Shown here in pieces: positions 17,312 to 26,109 of a stretch of 62,660 nucleotides of DNA. Made by a program: the position numbers and the translations under genes. Below the pieces are notes generated by a model. That model had not been told where the DNA came from. It did not search any database and saw only the letters and a list, made by a program, of their open reading frames with translations. Numbering within the stretch: the first letter of the stretch is position 1; every line of letters starts with the position of its first letter. This stretch comes from an uncultured Deinococcota bacterium (lineage in GTDB: Bacteria; Deinococcota; Deinococci; Deinococcales; Trueperaceae): the NCBI GenBank assembly GCA_947311535.1, contig CAMZLP010000072.1, positions 1 through 62,660 of the forward strand, given 5' to 3'.

Positions 17312-17337
17312 TAGAGACGCGATTAATCGCGTCTCTA
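17312..17337. repeat. REP-like 26-bp perfect palindrome
   Basis: TAGAGACGCGATT followed by its exact reverse complement. It lies in the 57-nt gap between the lsrF-like and dehydrogenase genes. Its outer part (CGTAGAGA-C) matches the palindrome at 34735-34764, so both may belong to one dispersed family. In the transcript it would form a strong hairpin without a T run, probably a processing or stability element rather than a terminator. Confidence 0.7.
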
Positions 17338-17342
17338 CGAAA

Positions 17343-18128
17343 TTATTTTAAATCTTGGAAAATCTTATAAGCCTGTTTGACGCTTAAATCCTCATGGACA
17401 AGGCCGTTTACTGCTCGCATCATAGCAACTGGGTTTTCTGATTGAAAAATATTTCTGCCCATATCAATGCCAACAGCACCCGCTATAAGAGCATTTTTAG
17501 CCATTTGTAAAGCATCTTTTTCAGGAATCTTTTTACCACCAGCAATTACTACTGGCACCAATGAGGTTTCAACAACTTTTTCAAAACCTTCGCAGAAGTA
17601 AGTTTTAACCATTCTGGCACCAAGTTCACCAGCCATACGAGTAGCTAAGCTAAGATATCTTGCATCGCGCTCGAGCCCACGCCCAACAGCAGTAACAGCT
17701 AGTGTTGGCATACCAAATCTTTCAGCTTCGTCAATTAAGGCACTGTAATCTAAAATGGTGTCACGTTCACTAACAGGCATGCCCACAGTGATAGAAAATG
17801 CGGCAATTGCGGTATTTAAACGAATTGCCTCTTCCATAGAAACACTCCAACCCTCATGCAAAAGAGCGTCTTGGTTTAAAATACTAGTACCACTAGAGAC
17901 CCTTAAGGCAATAGGGGTAGTCATTTCTGGGTCTATACCATTGCGCAAGGCACCACGACTTAGCATGAGTACATCTGTATAAGGCAATAATGGTTCGGCT
18001 GCTTTGCTTATATCTTCTAAGCCAGTTGTGGGCCCCATAAAATAGCCGTGATCCACGGCGAAAAAAATTGTCTTACCACTTTTTTTATTAAATAAGCTGT
18101 TATACCTGTTTTGCATTCCCCAGTCCAT
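17343..18128 (-). CDS. LsrF-like class I aldolase/thiolase
   Basis: Cytoplasmic TIM-barrel enzyme, 261 aa, of the DhnA/FbaB family and very close to LsrF: MDWGMQNRYNSLFN, VDHGYFMGPTTGLE, GMPTLAVTAVG, VIAGGKKIPEKDALQMAK and GAVGIDMGRNIFQSENPVAMM align with E. coli LsrF almost segment by segment. The Schiff-base Lys (MVKTYFCEGFE) is kept. LsrF cleaves 3-hydroxy-5-phosphonooxypentane-2,4-dione with CoA to DHAP and acetyl-CoA. No lsrK or lsrG is present here; the neighbours are mtnA, mtnK, an Rpe-like gene and a dehydrogenase, suggesting a different source of the dione. The ribosome binding site AAGGAG overlaps the end of the Rpe-like gene. Confidence 0.9.
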   Translation of the reverse strand: MDWGMQNRYNSLFNKKSGKTIFFAVDHGYFMGPTTGLEDISKAAEPLLPYTDVLMLSRGALRNGIDPEMTTPIALRVSSGTSILNQDALLHEGWSVSMEEAIRLNTAIAAFSITVGMPVSERDTILDYSALIDEAERFGMPTLAVTAVGRGLERDARYLSLATRMAGELGARMVKTYFCEGFEKVVETSLVPVVIAGGKKIPEKDALQMAKNALIAGAVGIDMGRNIFQSENPVAMMRAVNGLVHEDLSVKQAYKIFQDLK

Positions 18129-18129
18129 A

Positions 18130-18810
18130 TTATACTCCTTTTTCTTTCAAGCCTTGCTTGAACTCGCTTCTAAAAGCGTTGATATTATTTTTAATTTCAC
18201 TATTTTTAAATATTGCTGAGCCAGATACAATTATATCCGCTCCAGCGGCTGTAATAATTTTGGCATTATCCAGATTTACACCTCCATCTACTGCGATTTT
18301 GAAATCGAGATTACGCTCTTTACGAATTTTTCTAAGGCGTTTTATTTTATCAAGCGTTGCAGTTATAAATGATTGTTTAGGAAAGGCCGGATTAATTGCA
18401 AGAAGCAGCACCAAATCTAGTTCTGCCAAGACCTCATCTAAGCTAGTTAAAGAAGTCCCTGGGTTTAAAGCTAAGCCCACTTTGGCATCTAGGCTTTTAA
18501 TCTGCTGAACTACTCTATGAAGATGCTTAGTTGCTTCTACATGAGCAGTGATCATATTAGCCCCAGCAAACCGAGCTATATTTTGCTCGAGCCTATTGCT
18601 CATAAGATGCACATCAATTTCTATTTCGGAATTTGCTTTGATAGCCTTCATTAGCAAGCCAGCATCTAAAATCATGGGTACAAAGTCACCATCCATGACA
18701 TCAAGATGAAGATAATCGGCAGCAGCCTCTTTTAGTAATTGCAAATCTCGAGCAAAATTGGCTAAGTCAGCAGAAACAACTCCTACAGATAGTTTGGGCT
18801 CAGAGTTCAA
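18130..18810 (-). CDS. Ribulose-phosphate 3-epimerase-like protein (divergent)
   Basis: TIM-barrel epimerase of 226 aa. Rpe motifs are LHLDVMDGDFVP (metal His and catalytic Asp), IDVHLM, and AVDGGVNLDNA with VSGSAIF at the phosphate site. The usual V-M-S-V-N-P-G-F-G-G-Q segment is altered to LLAINPAFPKQSF, so the substrate may differ from ribulose 5-phosphate (LsrE, AlsE and similar paralogues are precedents). The start is a TTG inside the end of mtnK (10-nt overlap). I infer epimerisation of a 5-substituted ketopentose 1-phosphate in this pathway. Confidence 0.82.
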   Translation of the reverse strand: MNSEPKLSVGVVSADLANFARDLQLLKEAAADYLHLDVMDGDFVPMILDAGLLMKAIKANSEIEIDVHLMSNRLEQNIARFAGANMITAHVEATKHLHRVVQQIKSLDAKVGLALNPGTSLTSLDEVLAELDLVLLLAINPAFPKQSFITATLDKIKRLRKIRKERNLDFKIAVDGGVNLDNAKIITAAGADIIVSGSAIFKNSEIKNNINAFRSEFKQGLKEKGV

Positions 18811-20062
18811 GTTTTTTTGCCTCTTCCTCAGTTATAGCGATAAGCTGATCAATAGAAGTAATTTCATCTTTTTCTAAAACCCACCTACGCCCTAAATTAA
18901 TAATGAATCTTTCAACTTGGGCTCGAGCAGCATCATCTTCTATACTTGAGATATCCCAAACACTTACTATCCCAAGCATACGCCGGAGCATTTTGGTACC
19001 ACCTATGCCAGAGACATCTCTTAAAACAGCTTGGATATAATCTTGTCTAAATCTTGCAAATGCCTTTTCGCCATCTTCAAAATCCCAATAGCTGTTAGGG
19101 CTTAAATCACCGTCATTGTGCTCTTGCCAAAGTGTATCAAATTTTTTGGCAAAGCCATTCCATATATCTCGGATAGTCTCGAGTAAATACTTTTGATATG
19201 CTTCACGTTCTTCTTTATTTTTACTATGGACAAAATGAGAAGCATAATTCAAGACTAAATTTTGAATTACCGCGGCAATGTCATAAGCCATTGGACCAAG
19301 AAATGCAAATTCTGGGTCTATTACTTTTGTCTCTTCTTTATTTAGCATTATGCTGCCCGTGTGCAAATCAGCATGAATAAGTGATTGGGCTTTTAGCACA
19401 TAGTCCATTTTTAGCTTATTAATCGCAATTTTTAATTCACCATCACTACGAATTTCTTTGACCAAATCATCAAGCAGCGGGTTCCACTCATTTTCTTCTG
19501 CCTCCATAAACGGATTGGTATAGACAAAGTCTTCTTGCAATTTTCGTAATTCTGGGTTCATAAATTTCTTTTGCAAAGCCTTTTTCTCTTTTGAGCTTAA
19601 ATACAGGTCAGAGGTTTTGAACAAAACATTGGCTAAAAAACTGGAAATGTGATCTGCAAATCTAGGAAATTGTTCTCGTGAAACTAGCGGTTTGCGCATT
19701 ATTTCATGTTTGTTTAGATTTTCCATAACCGCAACTGACATTTCGTAGTCATTGTCATAAACGATTGGAGAAAACTCAGGAGCAAGCTCATTATAAATCT
19801 TTAGGGCTTCAGTCTCGTAAATTATTCTATCTCTGGTAAGTGGCCAAGATTCGCCGACAACACGTAAGTAGGGCAGGGCTTGCTTAACAATTACAGTTCT
19901 CTCAGGCTTGTTTTTGCCCTGAACAATAAAAACCATATTGAGATTACCATCACCAATTTCGCTTGCCTTGTATTCATCATCATCTGGCAAAATATCTACC
20001 AAGGCAGGGCGAGTTTTTAAATATTCTATTACCGATTTTGTATCTAATTCTTTATAAGCCAT
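18800..20062 (-). CDS. mtnK: S-methyl-5-thioribose kinase
   Basis: Phosphorylates 5-methylthioribose (and related 5-deoxyribose) at C1 with ATP. The length of 420 aa is typical. MtnK signatures are IGDGNLNMVF (nucleotide loop), VKQALPYLRVVGESWPLT with the following R, HADLHTGSIM (catalytic Asp region) and IDPEFAFLGPMAYD (metal-binding). It starts 3 nt after mtnA. In methionine salvage this kinase is used when methylthioribose itself, rather than methylthioadenosine, is the substrate, which fits the transporter in the operon. No mtnB, mtnW, mtnX or mtnD is in the window. Confidence 0.93.
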   Translation of the reverse strand: MAYKELDTKSVIEYLKTRPALVDILPDDDEYKASEIGDGNLNMVFIVQGKNKPERTVIVKQALPYLRVVGESWPLTRDRIIYETEALKIYNELAPEFSPIVYDNDYEMSVAVMENLNKHEIMRKPLVSREQFPRFADHISSFLANVLFKTSDLYLSSKEKKALQKKFMNPELRKLQEDFVYTNPFMEAEENEWNPLLDDLVKEIRSDGELKIAINKLKMDYVLKAQSLIHADLHTGSIMLNKEETKVIDPEFAFLGPMAYDIAAVIQNLVLNYASHFVHSKNKEEREAYQKYLLETIRDIWNGFAKKFDTLWQEHNDGDLSPNSYWDFEDGEKAFARFRQDYIQAVLRDVSGIGGTKMLRRMLGIVSVWDISSIEDDAARAQVERFIINLGRRWVLEKDEITSIDQLIAITEEEAKKLEL

Positions 20063-20065
20063 TAG

Positions 20066-21178
20066 CTATTGCCTTTCAGGATAGAGACCAATTATAGCTT
20101 CTTCATTGGCATCCATAACTCCGCGTTCAGTAATTATTGCCGTCACTAAGCGTGACGGTGTCACATCAAAACTATAGTTTGCAGCGGCAGATTTTTCAGG
20201 GGTCAAAAGTACCGTTTTTAACTCACCATTGTGCATGCCGGCAATATATTTAACTTCTTCACTGCCACGTTCTTCAATTGGTATCTCTTTTACACCATCA
20301 CAGATTTCCCAATCGATTGTTGAAGAGGGAAGAGCTGCATAAAATGGTATGCTATTATCTTTGGCAGCGGCAGCTTTTAGATAGGTACCAATTTTATTAC
20401 CAACATCACCGCAACGACTTGTACGATCAGAACCGACAATGACCATATCTACCATGCCATGCTGCATAAGGTGGCCACCAACATTGTCAGCTATTACCGT
20501 ATGAGCGACACCTTGCTCACCGAGCTCCCAAGCGGTAAGCCTTGCACCTTGGTTACGAGGGCGAGTTTCATCTACCCAAACATGGACTTTTATGCCACGT
20601 TTTTGAGCTTCGTAGATAGGGGCAGTTGCGGAGCCATAATCTACAAAAGCTAGCCAACCTGCATTACAATGGGTAAGAATGTTGACAACATCACCATTTT
20701 TAGCTTTAGATATTTTTTCTATAATAGCTACGCCATTTTCACCAATTGACTTGCAATAATCTGCATCTTCATTGGCGATAGCATGGGCTGTATCTAAGAG
20801 GATTTTATTTATTTCCTCAACTGATTTTGCGTTTTGCACGGCATCTAATTGTCTGTGAACTGCCCATTCTAAATTTACGGCAGTTGGGCGGGTAGCTTTT
20901 AGTTTTTCACCAGCTTCTTTTAGATAATCTAAGAGGCCTTGAGCTGTGCTTTGTTTAGACTCGAGCCCAGCCAAATACATACCATAGCCAGCCGCTGCGC
21001 CTATTAGCCCAGCACCACGCAAGTGCATTTCTTTAATGGCAACAGCCATCTCATCGGTATTTGCTAAATCTTCAAGCACAAATTTGTGCGGCAAAGGTCG
21101 CTGATCAATAATTTGAACAATTTTAGGATTATCCTCTTTTAACCAAATTGTTCGGTAATGTTTATTCCCTACTCTCAT
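20066..21178 (-). CDS. mtnA: S-methyl-5-thioribose-1-phosphate isomerase
   Basis: Converts methylthioribose 1-phosphate to the ribulose 1-phosphate form; homologues also isomerise 5-deoxyribose 1-phosphate. At 370 aa it has the substrate loop HLRGAGLIGAAAGYG (usually V-R-G-A-P-A-I-G), RPTAVNLEWA, catalytic Cys in ILTHCNAGWLA and catalytic Asp in VIVGSDRTSR. The changed residues in the RGAG loop may reflect a modified substrate. It has a good ribosome binding site (AAAAGGAG) after the regulator gene and is followed by mtnK in the same order as in known salvage clusters. Confidence 0.93.
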   Translation of the reverse strand: MRVGNKHYRTIWLKEDNPKIVQIIDQRPLPHKFVLEDLANTDEMAVAIKEMHLRGAGLIGAAAGYGMYLAGLESKQSTAQGLLDYLKEAGEKLKATRPTAVNLEWAVHRQLDAVQNAKSVEEINKILLDTAHAIANEDADYCKSIGENGVAIIEKISKAKNGDVVNILTHCNAGWLAFVDYGSATAPIYEAQKRGIKVHVWVDETRPRNQGARLTAWELGEQGVAHTVIADNVGGHLMQHGMVDMVIVGSDRTSRCGDVGNKIGTYLKAAAAKDNSIPFYAALPSSTIDWEICDGVKEIPIEERGSEEVKYIAGMHNGELKTVLLTPEKSAAANYSFDVTPSRLVTAIITERGVMDANEEAIIGLYPERQ

Positions 21179-21189
21179 AATTCTCCTTT

Positions 21190-22035
21190 TTACAATGTCT
21201 TTTTTACAATCGCTGACCAGAGCTTATGCTCATTATTGTTTGAATGTTCTAAATTTTGCATGCTCAAGGTCAGAAAAATTGATTCTAGAATAATTATTTG
21301 TGATATTCGCGAAGATACGTCTTCGGGTTGTAATGAATTTGTTGCACTAAATAAGCAAACATCAACGTTTTTTGTGATTGGTGAGGCCAGTGAACCGGTT
21401 AGGGCTATGGTTTTTGCACCATGACTTCTGGCTTCCTCCAAAGTGATTATTGGATCAATTGAAGCACCAGTTTGAGATATACTCATGACTACATCATCTT
21501 CGTTTAATAGCGATGCTTCCATAAGTTGTAAGTATGAATCTGTTTGGACTCGGGTATTTATGCCAATCCGAATAAGCCGGTTATAAAATATTTGGGCAAT
21601 TGGGGCAGAGGTACCTACTCCTATTATTAAAACCAGACGAGCATTTTTTATTAAATCTACAGCTCGAGCCAGCTCGAGCATATCCAAACCTTGTAAGCTG
21701 TCATAAAGACCTTTATTAGCAGCTGCAAACGTTTTTTGAGTTATTTCAGAAACACCGTCATGTTCTTTTACCGCTTCACTTATAAATTCGGTCGGGCTTG
21801 CCAAATCTTGAGTAAGGGCTAATTTATAGTCTAAATAACCTGTATAGCCCAAAGAACGACAAAACCTTAGCACACTAGGGTCACTAACATCGCTATTTTT
21901 AGCAACCTCTGACATTGGCATATGAATTACTTCTTTAGCATGAGTAAGAATATAGTCCGCTACCTTTTTTTCTGAGGGCGAGAGTCTTTTGTAAAAACTG
22001 TTTATTCTGCTTAAGGCATTGGATTTAATATCCAT
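21190..22035 (-). CDS. RpiR-family transcriptional regulator (HTH_6 + SIS)
   Basis: About 281 aa: an N-terminal RpiR helix-turn-helix (LSPSEKKVADYILTHAKEV, then MSEVAKNSDVSDPSVLRFCR) and a C-terminal SIS sugar-phosphate domain (VLIIGVGTSAPIAQ, VVMSISQTGASIDPI). I prefer the ATG at 22035 over the TTG at 22047. Its position inside the operon makes it the likely local regulator responding to a phosphorylated pathway intermediate. A candidate operator (22077-22096) lies just upstream and shares ACTGTAGTAA with a larger inverted repeat before the rbsB-like gene. Confidence 0.9.
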   Translation of the reverse strand: MDIKSNALSRINSFYKRLSPSEKKVADYILTHAKEVIHMPMSEVAKNSDVSDPSVLRFCRSLGYTGYLDYKLALTQDLASPTEFISEAVKEHDGVSEITQKTFAAANKGLYDSLQGLDMLELARAVDLIKNARLVLIIGVGTSAPIAQIFYNRLIRIGINTRVQTDSYLQLMEASLLNEDDVVMSISQTGASIDPIITLEEARSHGAKTIALTGSLASPITKNVDVCLFSATNSLQPEDVSSRISQIIILESIFLTLSMQNLEHSNNNEHKLWSAIVKKTL

Positions 22036-22076
22036 TATAATATCCAAACATATTTGCTAATAATACTTCAATTAAA

Positions 22077-22096
22077 CTGTAGTAAAAGTACTACAG
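22077..22096. promoter_or_regulatory. Candidate RpiR operator upstream of the regulator gene
   Basis: Inverted repeat CTGTAGT-N6-ACTACAG. The 10-mer ACTGTAGTAA (22076-22085) also occurs in the inverted repeat at 26110-26144. A TATTAT box lies downstream on the minus strand, so binding could autoregulate rpiR. Confidence 0.5.
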
Positions 22097-22100
22097 GCTT

Positions 22101-22529
22101 TTAATCAGGAAAGATTACGCCTTTCTTTAAAATAACATTGGCATAAAGAGCAGTTTCGCTGGTTGCCACTAGGGCTACCGATTTTTCTGCTCTGTCATAG
22201 TAATCAAATCTTTCTAAATGTTTAATGCGGCAGTCTTCGCCAGAATCTTTTAAGATTTGGTCAAAGTCTTGCCAAATGGCTGGTTTTTCTTTTTCAGAAT
22301 TGTCCATATAAAAAATATTTTCATCAACAAAATTATCAATTGGCAACAAAGCCACTATGGCTTCTAAAATTGCTGGCACACCAAGCCCATCAGCCCGAAT
22401 GACTTGTGGCCCTACTGATTCTGCTGGATAATTGCCATCAACAATTGAGATTTCATCACCGTGGCCCATTTTTGCCAAGACTTTTAATAATTCTGGTGAA
22501 ATCACTGGGGAAATACCTTTAAGCATCAT
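22101..22529 (-). CDS. FucU/RbsD-family sugar mutarotase
   Basis: Protein of 142 aa matching L-fucose mutarotase FucU in most positions: LKGISPVISPELLKVLAKMGHGDEI (catalytic His), VGPQVIRADGLGVP and ERFDYYDRAEKSVALVATSE. It interconverts sugar anomers, speeding delivery of the right anomer to the kinase. Encoded between the permease and the regulator with ribosome binding site GGAGG. FucU enzymes are known to act on ribose as well as fucose, so a 5-deoxypentose substrate is chemically reasonable. Confidence 0.92.
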   Translation of the reverse strand: MMLKGISPVISPELLKVLAKMGHGDEISIVDGNYPAESVGPQVIRADGLGVPAILEAIVALLPIDNFVDENIFYMDNSEKEKPAIWQDFDQILKDSGEDCRIKHLERFDYYDRAEKSVALVATSETALYANVILKKGVIFPD

Positions 22530-22550
22530 AATTTATCCTCCATTAAAAAA

Positions 22551-23504
22551 TTAAATAGCAGCTTCTTCATTACTATTTTTAATGCTATCTATTAATACCG
22601 CTAAAAATATAACTGCGCCTTTAATAAAGCTTTGCCAAAATGGCGGTACATTCATTAAGTTCATGCCGTTGTTAATTACGCCAATTAATAAAACTCCAAT
22701 TACAGTGCCTATAATAGTGCCTTTACCACCAAATAGTGAAGCGCCACCAATAATTACCGCAGCAATTGCATCTAGCTCTGCACCAGTAGCTGCTGTAGGC
22801 ATAGCGGCATCTAATCTACCCGATAAAATAGTGCCAGCAATTGCACAAGAAACACCTGAGGCTATATATACAAAAGTCAATATTCTATTTGTTCTAATTC
22901 CAGATAGGGCAGCAGCTTTTATATTAGAGCCAACTGCGTAAATGTTGCGACCTAAAACAGTTTTTTGTAGCAAAATTTCTGCTGTAATTGCATATAGCAA
23001 AAATATTATTATAGCTACTGGGATTGAAGCAACTTTACCAGCACCAAAATAATTAAAACTTTCAGGAAAGGCAAAAAGAGTTCTACCATCACTGACAACC
23101 ATTGTTAAGCCTCGAGCCATTGCCATTGTCGCCAAAGTGACAATAAAAGGTGCCATGCGCATTTTAGTAATAGAAAAGCCATGGAAAATCCCAATTGTAA
23201 TGCCAAAAACCAGATTTATTGATAAGACTAAGGCTACATTTACACCAGAATTCAGCATAGTAGCCATAAGAATTCCAGAAAGTGCCACGACCGAACCAAC
23301 CGATAGGTCAATGCCTGCGGTTAGAATTACAAAAGTCATGCCTATTGCAATTATCCCCATAATTGAAGATTGTAATATGATGTTTTGTAAATTAAAACTG
23401 CTTAAAAAAACGGGTGATTGAAACGAGAAAAACGCCCCTACAACAAGCAAGCCTAAAAAAACAATAAATTCACTTTTGGCAAAAAGAGATTTAATAAATG
23501 TCAT
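22551..23504 (-). CDS. Ribose-type ABC transporter permease (RbsC-like)
   Basis: Membrane permease of 317 aa with about 8-10 helices, BPD_transp_2 family. The cytoplasmic coupling segment GSNIKAAALSGI (EAA-like) and ATGAELDAIAAVIIGGASLFGGKGTIIG are characteristic of RbsC and related monosaccharide permeases. The start overlaps the rbsA-like stop by 4 nt, showing translational coupling. It would form the channel of the importer with the RbsB and RbsA homologues. Confidence 0.92.
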   Translation of the reverse strand: MTFIKSLFAKSEFIVFLGLLVVGAFFSFQSPVFLSSFNLQNIILQSSIMGIIAIGMTFVILTAGIDLSVGSVVALSGILMATMLNSGVNVALVLSINLVFGITIGIFHGFSITKMRMAPFIVTLATMAMARGLTMVVSDGRTLFAFPESFNYFGAGKVASIPVAIIIFLLYAITAEILLQKTVLGRNIYAVGSNIKAAALSGIRTNRILTFVYIASGVSCAIAGTILSGRLDAAMPTAATGAELDAIAAVIIGGASLFGGKGTIIGTVIGVLLIGVINNGMNLMNVPPFWQSFIKGAVIFLAVLIDSIKNSNEEAAI

Positions 23505-25012
23505 GCTGAGACTCCAAAATCATCTTTTTGCAAACAGTAACGTAAAATATCCTTCTCATTTATTTCTTCTCCTATAAATTCTTGGGTAATTTGACCGTTG
23601 GCCATAGAGTAAACCCTGTCAGAGCTGCCTATAATTTCTGGTAGTTCTGAACTAACTAATATGATTGATTTCCCTGCTCCTGCCAGATTAGCTATAAGCT
23701 TATATATTTCTAATTTTGCGCCAACATCTATCCCTCGGGTAGGCTCATCTAATAAAATAATATCTGGTTCATTGATTAATGCTTTTGCCAAGCAGACTTT
23801 TTGCTGGTTTCCACCTGATAAATTATAAACATCAGCTTCAATATTAGGTGCCTTGACATTCAATTTGTCATAGTAGTCTTTTGATTTAGCTAACTCAGAG
23901 CCATGAGCTATAAAATTGTAGTTTGAAAAGGAGCCCGTTTGTAATGCTAAATAGCTAATATTTTTCCAAATCGGGTTTCCAAAAAATAAGTTTTCAGACT
24001 TTCTATCTTCCGATGAATAAATTATGCCCTGCTTAATTGCATCAATTGGATGTTTGATAGTAATTTCTTTGCCGTTGAGTTTAATACTCTCAATTTTAGA
24101 TTTGCGGGCACCATAAATTGCTTTTAGCAATTCAGTTCGCCCAGAGCCCATCAGTCCATATATTCCTAATACTTCTGAACGCTTTAGGTTTAAATTGATG
24201 TTTTTTAAATAATGATCATTTAAACCCTTTATTTCTAAGATGTTTTCTCCGATACTGTGTTCTTCTTTAAAATAAATATCTTCAATATCTCGACCAACCA
24301 TTTTGGATACTATGCTATTTGTATCTGTTTCAGATATTGCTACTGTGTCAATATTTTTGCCATCTCTAAGGACCTGAACTCGGTCACAAATTTCAAATAT
24401 TTCATCAAGATGGTGAGAAATATAAATAATTGAAATTTCCTTTTCTTTTAGTCTAGATATTATTTTGAACAAGTTCTGAATTTCTGGACCAGCTAAAGAA
24501 GAGGTTGGTTCATCTAATAGTAATATTTTTGAATTATAAGATAAGGCTTTAGCAATTTCTACAGATTGTTTTTGACCAATAGCCAAATCAGCGACCATTG
24601 CTCTTGGGTTTATATCAGCCATACCATTGCTAGACAGTATTTCAGTGGCATCGTTATAAAGTTTTTTCCAATTAACAAAGCCATTAGTTTGATTTAATCT
24701 ATTTATAAAGATATTTTCTGCGACGCTTAAGTGAGGAATTAAATTTAGCTCTTGGTAAACTATTGAGATACCTTTTTCTAAGGATTCTTGGGTAGAATTA
24801 AAAACCACCTCTCTATTAGCCAGAAGAATTTTGCCTTGGCTGGCTTTATAAGCTCCACCAATAATTTTAATTAGAGTAGATTTGCCAGCACCATTTTCAC
24901 CAACTAGGCCAAGAGTTTCGGCCTTTTGTAAAGATAAAGATACATTGTCTAAGGCTAGTACTCCTGGGAATTGCTTTGATATTCCTTTTAACTCTAATGC
25001 GCTTGTAGTCAT
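23501..25012 (-). CDS. Sugar ABC transporter ATP-binding protein (RbsA-like, two domains)
   Basis: A 503-residue fused ATPase. The N-terminal half has Walker A GENGAGKST, a signature region and Walker B LLLDEPTSS. The C-terminal half has the degenerate P-loop GLMGSGRTE, signature LSGGNQQK and Walker B IILLDEPTRG. This two-domain form is typical of ribose, xylose and AI-2 importers. A hairpin between it and the upstream rbsB-like gene probably lets the binding protein be made in excess. Confidence 0.94.
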   Translation of the reverse strand: MTTSALELKGISKQFPGVLALDNVSLSLQKAETLGLVGENGAGKSTLIKIIGGAYKASQGKILLANREVVFNSTQESLEKGISIVYQELNLIPHLSVAENIFINRLNQTNGFVNWKKLYNDATEILSSNGMADINPRAMVADLAIGQKQSVEIAKALSYNSKILLLDEPTSSLAGPEIQNLFKIISRLKEKEISIIYISHHLDEIFEICDRVQVLRDGKNIDTVAISETDTNSIVSKMVGRDIEDIYFKEEHSIGENILEIKGLNDHYLKNINLNLKRSEVLGIYGLMGSGRTELLKAIYGARKSKIESIKLNGKEITIKHPIDAIKQGIIYSSEDRKSENLFFGNPIWKNISYLALQTGSFSNYNFIAHGSELAKSKDYYDKLNVKAPNIEADVYNLSGGNQQKVCLAKALINEPDIILLDEPTRGIDVGAKLEIYKLIANLAGAGKSIILVSSELPEIIGSSDRVYSMANGQITQEFIGEEINEKDILRYCLQKDDFGVSA

Positions 25013-25058
25013 AAAAACCTCTATAGGGTATTCACTGTTTATTAAAACAGATAGCGAA

Positions 25059-25088
25059 AATAAAACAGGACCTAGGCCCTGTTTTATT
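25059..25088 (-). promoter_or_regulatory. Intercistronic stem-loop between rbsB-like and rbsA-like genes
   Basis: AATAAAACAGG (25059-25069) pairs with CCTGTTTTATT (25078-25088) around ACCTAGGC. On the minus strand it is followed by TTTCGC with only a short T run, so partial termination or 3'-end protection of the binding-protein mRNA is more likely than full termination. Confidence 0.6.
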
Positions 25089-25106
25089 CTACATATTTAC
25101 AAAATT

Positions 25107-26066
25107 TTATTCGGCCCAGTTTGCACGGTGGTCTATGTTATAACCTTCAACCGCTGTAAAAGCAGTGAAGAAGTGTGCTGGGAAGCTTTCGCCATTTAAG
25201 TAGGCAATTGCAAAGCCTACGGCTTTTTCACCCATGATTACAGGTTCTTGTGAGATTGTTGCATCTATACTACCTGCTCTAATTAAATCTAGAGCTTGTT
25301 GAATGCCATCAATACCAACGATATAAATATGCCCATCTTGACCTGCAGGAACAAGTCTACCCATAGCTTTAAGAGCTCTTGCTGCACCAACAGTGTTGTC
25401 ATCATTATGACCATAGATTGCATCAACATTTGGGTTGGCAAGTACTAAATTAGTTGTAACATTATAAGCTTTTTCTTGATTAAAGTCAGCAGGTTGAGAA
25501 GCTACAAGGTTAATACCTGGATAAGATTCTAAACGCTCATGGAAGCCTTGCTCTCTATCACGAGCAGCAGTAGTACCAACAAGACCGCCAAGCTCTATTA
25601 CATTACCTTCCACTTTGCCATATTTTTCAAAAAGTGCTTCAGCAATTAAATCAGCAGCTAGTCTACCCATAGCAATATTATCTGTTTCTAAAAAGCCTGT
25701 TATTTCTACTCCAGTTACGCCTCTATCAAGAGCAAATACAGGAATACCAGCATCTAATGCTTTTTGTACTGAAGGAGCAATTGCTTCAGCATCACGAGGG
25801 TTGATGATGATTGCATCAACTTTTTTAGTGATTAAATCTTCTATATCAGCCGCTTGTTTAGCAGAGTCACCGTTAGCGTTAACGGTTAGTATGGTTACAC
25901 CCATATTTTCTCCGCCTTGTTCAACACCTTTTGTCATGCCAACAAAAAAAGCATTGTTCAAAGTACTAATTGAATAGCCAATTGTAATGTCTTGAGCACT
26001 TGCAAACATACCCAGTGCCAAAACAAGGGCCAAACCTGTTGCCAATAAACCTCTGAAAATCTTCAT
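25107..26066 (-). CDS. Ribose-type periplasmic sugar-binding protein (RbsB-like)
   Basis: Exported binding protein of 319 aa (signal peptide MKIFRGLLATGLALVLALGM, then ASA-Q). The ATG at 26066 follows GGAGGAG; a longer frame from 26096 is not needed. Positions that contact ribose in E. coli RbsB appear kept: STLNNAFF, NPRDAEA, ALDRG, TAARDREQG, PADF, GHNDD, VGIDG and ISQEP. The pocket therefore should bind ribose or a close furanose such as 5-deoxyribose or 5-methylthioribose. It is the first gene after the candidate operator. Confidence 0.92.
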   Translation of the reverse strand: MKIFRGLLATGLALVLALGMFASAQDITIGYSISTLNNAFFVGMTKGVEQGGENMGVTILTVNANGDSAKQAADIEDLITKKVDAIIINPRDAEAIAPSVQKALDAGIPVFALDRGVTGVEITGFLETDNIAMGRLAADLIAEALFEKYGKVEGNVIELGGLVGTTAARDREQGFHERLESYPGINLVASQPADFNQEKAYNVTTNLVLANPNVDAIYGHNDDNTVGAARALKAMGRLVPAGQDGHIYIVGIDGIQQALDLIRAGSIDATISQEPVIMGEKAVGFAIAYLNGESFPAHFFTAFTAVEGYNIDHRANWAE

Positions 26067-26109
26067 ATTACTCCTCCTTAGAAGTAGAATTACCAAAAAT
26101 AAATAACTT

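Noticed and set aside
22582-22941. Long open frames antisense to the sugar transporter and to other genes (for example also 2486-2929, 36025-36360, 40236-40592)
   Set aside because: They lie fully opposite clear protein families, are low in complexity and have no supporting start signals; they are shadows of the real genes.
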